NCBI GenBank assembly: GCA_030527085.1
Contig: JAUNBN010000018.1
Location: 3,199-12,794, forward strand
Direction: 5' to 3'
Source of the DNA: Oscillospiraceae bacterium
GTDB taxonomy: Bacteria > Bacillota > Clostridia > Oscillospirales > Ruminococcaceae
Length of the DNA stretch: 9,596 nt
Position numbers and translations under genes: made by a program
Shown here: positions 5,707 to 9,596 of the stretch, piece after piece
Layout: the number at the start of each line of letters is the position of its first letter
Position numbering within the stretch: the stretch's first letter is position 1
Notes under the pieces: model-generated
Told to the model about the DNA's origin: nothing
Databases searched by the model: none
Seen by the model: the letters and a program-made list of their open reading frames with translations, nothing else

Positions 5707-6687
5707 TTGATAGAAGTAAAAAATCTCGTTAAGGACTACGGCAGCCACCTCGCCGTGAAGGATTTGAGCTTCACGGTCGAGGACGGCCAAATCTATGGCT
5801 TTCTCGGCCCGAACGGCGCCGGAAAGACCACTACCATGAACATCATCTGCGGCTATATCGGAGCCACCTCCGGCGAGGTGCTCATTAACGGCAAAAATGT
5901 CGCCGAGGAACCTCTGGAAGCCAAAAAACTCATAGGCTACCTGCCCGAGCAGCCGCCGCTCTATCAGGAGATGACTCCGAGGGAGTACCTCAGCTTTGCC
6001 GCCGAGATAAAGGGCCTTGCCCGCGGCGAGGCCGCCGCCGAGGTCGAGCGGGCCATGGAGGTAACCGGCGTTTCGGATATGGCCGACCGTCTTATCCGCA
6101 ACCTCTCAAAGGGCTACAAGCAGCGCGTCGGGCTGGCGCAGGCCATAATAGGCCTGCCGCCGATAATAATCCTCGACGAGCCGACGGTGGGACTGGACCC
6201 CAAGCAGATAGCCGAAATACGCGAGCTCATAAAGGCGCTGGGCAAGAAGCACACCGTTATTTTGAGCTCCCACATACTCTCCGAGGTCAGCGCCGTCTGC
6301 GATAAAGTTATGATAATCTCGCGCGGCAGGCTCGTCGCCTGCGATACGCCGCAGACTTTGGAGCAGATGATGCAGGGCAGCGGCGAGATAGACTTGAGCG
6401 TGCGCGGCGGAAAAAAGGCCGTCGAGGCCGCGCTCAAAAAGCTCAGAAACTGCGAGATGCGATTTAAGAAGAGCGCGGGCGAGGAAAGGGCGGAGCTGAC
6501 GCTTTCCGCTGGGGATTCGCGGGATATCCGCGAGGAGGTCTTCTTCGCTCTCGCTGAGGCGAAGCTGCCTATACTCGCGATGAGCCCCTCGCGCGCGAGC
6601 CTCGAGGAGGTCTTCCTCGACCTCACGGCGGGTGGAGCGTCCGAGAGCAGCATTGAAACCGGACTTGAAGAGGAGGAGGGGGAATAA
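5707..6687 (+). CDS. ABC transporter ATP-binding protein (GldA-like)
   Basis: This 326-residue cytoplasmic ATPase should power the ABC-2 permease encoded next to it. All catalytic motifs are intact: Walker A GPNGAGKT (34-41), Q-loop Gln82 in LPEQPPLY, signature LSKGY (133-137), Walker B IIILDEP (153-159) with catalytic Glu158, D-loop VGLDP (161-165), and His189 of the switch. After the nucleotide domain (about 1-220) comes a roughly 90-residue extension of the kind found in ABC-2-type ATPases, ending LEEVFLDLTAG (299-309). The last residues are acidic (EEEEGE), and the DNA encoding them also serves as the next gene's ribosome binding site. The stop TAA overlaps the next ATG by one base. It leads a four-gene operon with GldF-, GldG- and DUF4340-like genes, which favours a GldA-like role over drug or antibiotic export. 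Substrate unknown. Confidence 0.93.
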   Translation: MIEVKNLVKDYGSHLAVKDLSFTVEDGQIYGFLGPNGAGKTTTMNIICGYIGATSGEVLINGKNVAEEPLEAKKLIGYLPEQPPLYQEMTPREYLSFAAEIKGLARGEAAAEVERAMEVTGVSDMADRLIRNLSKGYKQRVGLAQAIIGLPPIIILDEPTVGLDPKQIAEIRELIKALGKKHTVILSSHILSEVSAVCDKVMIISRGRLVACDTPQTLEQMMQGSGEIDLSVRGGKKAVEAALKKLRNCEMRFKKSAGEERAELTLSAGDSRDIREEVFFALAEAKLPILAMSPSRASLEEVFLDLTAGGASESSIETGLEEEEGE

Positions 6688-7553
6688 TGCTGGCAATAGC
6701 GAAAAGGGAGTTCAAATCCCTCTTTACCACCATGACGGCGCCCATCTTCTGCGCCGTTATGATAGCGGTAACGGGCATATATTTCATTGCCTACAACATA
6801 GGTACGGGCTACCAGAAGTTCTCCTATGTATTGCTCTCGTCCCTGTTTATTATGATGATAATCGTTCCCCTGCTCACGATGCGCAGTTTTTCCGAGGAGC
6901 GCCGCCAGAAGACAGACCAGCTCCTCTTAACCGCGCCGGTCTCTCTGGGCGATATAGTCTTGGGCAAGTTTTTTGCGATGTGCGCGGTCTTCGCGATACC
7001 GGTTTTAATCTTCTGCGCCTGCCCGCTCATAGTGCGCTCCTTTGGGGAGGCGAAGCTTGCGGGCGATTACGCCACCCTTCTGGTCTTTTTCGTAATCGGC
7101 TGCTTTTACATCTCCGTGGGCGCATTCATCTCGAGTCTTACGGAAAGCCAGGTCATAGCGGCGGTCTGCTCGATAGGCGCTATGCTGCTCATCTACCTCT
7201 GGAGCGGCCTTGTGAATATGCTGCCGAGCACCGCTTCCGGAACGGCGCTGGTGCTGCTTTTGGTGCTCACGCTTTTGAGCCTGCTGCTCTACGCCTCCAC
7301 CAAGAACTGGCTGCTGGCGGGAGGAATCTGGCTCTTGGGGGCGCTGGCGCTGCTCGCGGTCTGGCTCGTTAACAGCGAGCTTCTGGCCGGCCGCCTTTCG
7401 GAGTGGCTGGGGGGCTTTGCCGTTACCACCATCATGTCCAACTTCGGAGAGTACGACCTCTTCGATTTGCAGGGTCTTATCAAGTTGCTGCTGGCAACGG
7501 GGCTCATGCTGTTTTTAACGGCGCAGTCCCTGCAAAAGCGGCGCTGGAGCTAG
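6687..7553 (+). CDS. ABC-2 type permease (GldF-like)
   Basis: This 288-residue integral membrane protein starts at an ATG sharing one base with the ATPase stop (TAATG), behind AGGAGGAGGGGG at 6671-6682. Hydrophobic segments are seen at about 17-37, 45-65, 92-116, 128-150, 153-175, 185-202, 208-229 and 262-282. The cytoplasmic loop LLTMRSFSEERRQKTDQLLL (62-81), then TAPVSLGDIVLGKF (82-95), is the hallmark of the GldF/NosY-like ABC-2 branch. Being followed by a GldG-like gene fits the same branch. It should form a homodimer with two ATPase subunits, and the transported or extruded substrate is not known. The stop TAG sits eight bases before the annotated GTG of the next gene, so translation is probably coupled. 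Confidence 0.92.
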   Translation: MLAIAKREFKSLFTTMTAPIFCAVMIAVTGIYFIAYNIGTGYQKFSYVLLSSLFIMMIIVPLLTMRSFSEERRQKTDQLLLTAPVSLGDIVLGKFFAMCAVFAIPVLIFCACPLIVRSFGEAKLAGDYATLLVFFVIGCFYISVGAFISSLTESQVIAAVCSIGAMLLIYLWSGLVNMLPSTASGTALVLLLVLTLLSLLLYASTKNWLLAGGIWLLGALALLAVWLVNSELLAGRLSEWLGGFAVTTIMSNFGEYDLFDLQGLIKLLLATGLMLFLTAQSLQKRRWS

Positions 7554-7559
7554 AGGAGG
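7554..7559 (+). promoter_or_regulatory. AGGAGG that decides the GldG-like start
   Basis: A perfect AGGAGG overlaps the end of the permease gene. It is one base from the GTG at 7561, too close for initiation, but ten bases from the in-frame ATG at 7570. The ATG is therefore the better start. Confidence 0.6.
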
Positions 7560-7560
7560 G

Positions 7561-8973
7561 GTGAAAAAAATGGACAACTTCAAAGCTGAGATAAAGAACC
7601 TCTTTTCCTCTATAAGCTCCAAAAAGGGCAGCTACAGCGCGGGGCTTACGATAGTCGCCATAGCCATAGTGGTGATGCTTTCGCTCTTCACGGGACTTTT
7701 GCCTGATGAGCTCAAGCAGATAGACATAAGCGACAGCGGAATCTACACCATAGGCGACACTACGCGCGGCGTGCTCGAGGCGCTGGAGAACAACATAAGC
7801 TTTACCGTGATAGCCGAACCGGGCACGGTTGATGTGCGAATTGAAAAGATAATAGACCAGTATGTGGACGGCTCGGACAAGATAAGCCTCGTGGAGGTAG
7901 ACCCCGTCCAGAGCCCCGCCGAGGTCGCGGCGCTGGGCGGCGAGAGCGGCAGCGTAATTGTTACCAACGAGGACGAGGGCAAGAGCACGACGGTGCTCTT
8001 TGACGACATGCTCGTCTACGACGTCTACTCCTATTACTACTACGGCACGACGGAGCCGATGGAGTTCGACGGCGAGGGCAGGCTTACGAGCGCGATAAAT
8101 TATGTTACCACCGAGCGCAGCGAGCGCATCTACACCACCGAGGGCCACGGCGAGAGCGCGCTTACAAGCGCCGTTACCGAGCGCATTACCCAGCTCTCTT
8201 TAAGCACCACGAGCCTGAGCCTGCTGCTCGAGGGCGGCGTGCCTGAGGACTGCTCCGTGCTGATACTCAACGGCCCCACGGTAGATATCTCCGAGGACGA
8301 GAAGGCCATGCTCGAGAGCTATCTCAGCTCGGGCGGCGGAATACTGTACGTAGCGGCCTACGAGCACGTCAGTCTGCCCAATCTCGAGGCCCTGCTCGCC
8401 GACTACGGAATAAGCGTTGAGGATGGCTATGTGGCCGACCTCGAGCGCTACTATATGGACTCGCCCTACTACATTTTCCCCGTTTTGAGCGACTCCCACG
8501 AGATAACGTCCTCGCTTTCGGCGGACTCGCTGCTGCTGCTCATAGAGTCGCAGGGCTTCACGCTCACCGACCCCGCGCGCGACACGATAACGGTTGAGAG
8601 CTTTATGACCACCTCCGAGCGCGGCGTGGCGGTCACTGAGAGCGGCCAGGTTGAGGGCGAGTACGTGCTCGGCGCGACTGCCATAGAGACGCTGGACGGC
8701 TCCACCGGTATGATAGCGGCCATATCCTCAATAAGCGTCATGGACGAGAACATAATCGCCAGCTTTCCGAGCCTCGTGAACGCGGACGTGTTTATGAACG
8801 CTCTCACCTGGTTTATGGACGAGGTAGTGGACGTTTCGATACCCGCCAAGAGCCTCGAGACCAGCTACAATACCGTGAACGGCTCCTTTTGGGGCACGGT
8901 CTTCGTGTTCATAATCCCTCTGGCCTTCATAGCCTGCGGCCTGGTAATCTGGCTGCGCCGCCGCAGAGCCTGA
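7561..8973 (+). CDS. GldG-like ABC transporter auxiliary membrane protein
   Basis: The frame encodes 470 residues from GTG 7561, or 467 from ATG 7570, which has the better ribosome binding site spacing. Residues 28-46 form an N-terminal membrane helix and 443-466 a C-terminal one followed by LRRRRA, leaving a large extracytoplasmic domain between. Family features are DISDSGIYTIGDTTRGVLEAL (55-75) after the first helix, a mid-protein YTTEGHGE (191-198), and LILNGPTVDISEDEKAMLES (234-253) with SYLSSGGGILYV after it. These are typical of the GldG / ABC-transporter auxiliary family. It should sit with the permease as an extracytoplasmic accessory. Residues 154-161 (VYSYYYYG) form a Tyr-rich patch. 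Stop TGA is 14 bases before the DUF4340 gene. Its role outside gliding bacteria is not established. Confidence 0.9.
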   Translation: MKKMDNFKAEIKNLFSSISSKKGSYSAGLTIVAIAIVVMLSLFTGLLPDELKQIDISDSGIYTIGDTTRGVLEALENNISFTVIAEPGTVDVRIEKIIDQYVDGSDKISLVEVDPVQSPAEVAALGGESGSVIVTNEDEGKSTTVLFDDMLVYDVYSYYYYGTTEPMEFDGEGRLTSAINYVTTERSERIYTTEGHGESALTSAVTERITQLSLSTTSLSLLLEGGVPEDCSVLILNGPTVDISEDEKAMLESYLSSGGGILYVAAYEHVSLPNLEALLADYGISVEDGYVADLERYYMDSPYYIFPVLSDSHEITSSLSADSLLLLIESQGFTLTDPARDTITVESFMTTSERGVAVTESGQVEGEYVLGATAIETLDGSTGMIAAISSISVMDENIIASFPSLVNADVFMNALTWFMDEVVDVSIPAKSLETSYNTVNGSFWGTVFVFIIPLAFIACGLVIWLRRRRA

Positions 8974-8987
8974 AAGGGGAGTTTCAA

Positions 8988-9596
8988 ATGAAGAAAAAAG
9001 ATCCTCTGCTTGTAATGCTCTGCTCCTTCACCGTGCTGGCCCTGCTCTACTGGGGAGTTAACGCCCTTATAGCGCGCAGAGCCGAGGCCGAGGCCGCCGA
9101 GGAGGCGCAGAGCCTTTCGATAATAGGCCTCGATGCGGCGCGGCTCATAAGCCTTGAGAGTCCGGACGCGAGCGCGCTCTCCTTCAGCTATGACGAGGAG
9201 ACGGGATGGACTTCGCCGCTTTACGAGGGCTGGCCGCTCGTGCAGAACGAGGTTGAAACGCTCGAGCACAGCCTTATTGAAATCTCGGCCGTCCGCGCGC
9301 TCGAAGAACACGGCGAACTTTCGGAATACGGCCTTGACGAGCCAAACTACACCCTGACCCTTGATGACGGCGAAGGTACAGTCTACGAACTGCTCATAGG
9401 CGGTGAGGACGCGAACGGCAACTACTACGCTTGCCTTACGGGGGACGAGCGCGTCTTTACGCTTTCCTCCTCCCTGCCCGACACGCTCGACACGGACATC
9501 TTCGACTTTGTTGAATATGAGTCCCTGCCCCTGCTCTCCGAGGACGATGTCACGGCGATAAGCCTCGAATACTCCGGCTCGCTCTATGAGTACACG
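8988..9596 (+). CDS. DUF4340 family protein, N-terminal part (cut by window end)
   Basis: The frame starts at ATG 8988, behind AAAGGGGA at 8973-8980, and stays open for 203 codons to the last base, so the C terminus is missing. Residues 1-4 are MKKK, 7-28 a membrane helix, then a charged Ala/Glu-rich linker (29-42), then a periplasm- or exterior-facing domain. ELSEYGLDEPNYTLTL (110-125), followed by LLIGGEDANGNYYACL (135-150), is the typical DUF4340 core. Genes of this family commonly follow gldG-like genes in ABC-2 operons, and the 14-base spacing here supports one transcript. It is probably an anchored accessory of the same complex. No enzymatic motif is visible. Confidence 0.85.
   Translation, partial: MKKKDPLLVMLCSFTVLALLYWGVNALIARRAEAEAAEEAQSLSIIGLDAARLISLESPDASALSFSYDEETGWTSPLYEGWPLVQNEVETLEHSLIEISAVRALEEHGELSEYGLDEPNYTLTLDDGEGTVYELLIGGEDANGNYYACLTGDERVFTLSSSLPDTLDTDIFDFVEYESLPLLSEDDVTAISLEYSGSLYEYT

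Noticed and set aside
6106..6696. Long minus-strand frames opposite the ABC ATPase (also 7504-8148 and 8469-8849 opposite the GldG-like gene)
   Set aside because: Their translations are low-information, rich in Arg, Ala, Leu and Ser, without motifs, while the plus-strand genes have intact catalytic or family motifs throughout.

Overview
The window looks like a chromosomal segment of an uncultured anaerobic Firmicute, probably a Clostridia lineage. This is inference from several things seen here: moderately high GC coding sequence that nevertheless uses ATA isoleucine codons heavily, AGGAGG-type ribosome binding sites, TTG and GTG starts, extended -10 promoters of the TGnTATAAT type, and a LemA/DUF2207 pair of the type common in Clostridia. 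There is no rRNA, tRNA, transposase, phage gene or CRISPR array, so no species can be named.

Left block (minus strand, 127-2515): lemA followed by a DUF2207 membrane protein with a Gly/Ser-rich tail, transcribed from a recognisable extended -10 promoter that carries a perfect 18-bp AT palindrome over its -35 region. The far left end (1-126) holds two hairpins, one of which looks like a bidirectional terminator. Next, also on the minus strand, is a single HAD-family phosphatase gene (2736-3359).

Middle (plus strand, 3725-5233): a membrane diguanylate cyclase with an extracytoplasmic Cache-type sensor, an intact GGDEF site and an intact RxxD inhibitory site, with its own extended -10 promoter.

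Right block (plus strand, 5707 to window end): a tight four-gene operon encoding an ABC ATPase, an ABC-2 permease of the GldF type, a GldG-like membrane-anchored auxiliary protein, and the first 203 residues of a DUF4340 protein. Together these should form one envelope-located ABC-2 complex. It resembles the GldA/GldF/GldG components known from Bacteroidetes gliding, but nothing else here suggests gliding, and the substrate is unknown.

The three larger gaps (2516-2735, 3360-3724, 5234-5706) carry no convincing gene. They hold palindromes, including several sharing a CGCC-TTC-GGCG core that look like a dispersed intergenic repeat, and a perfect 18-bp-stem hairpin at 5386-5424. These non-coding structures are the least explained part of the window. 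I did not find a clearly new multi-gene defence, mobile or biosynthetic system.
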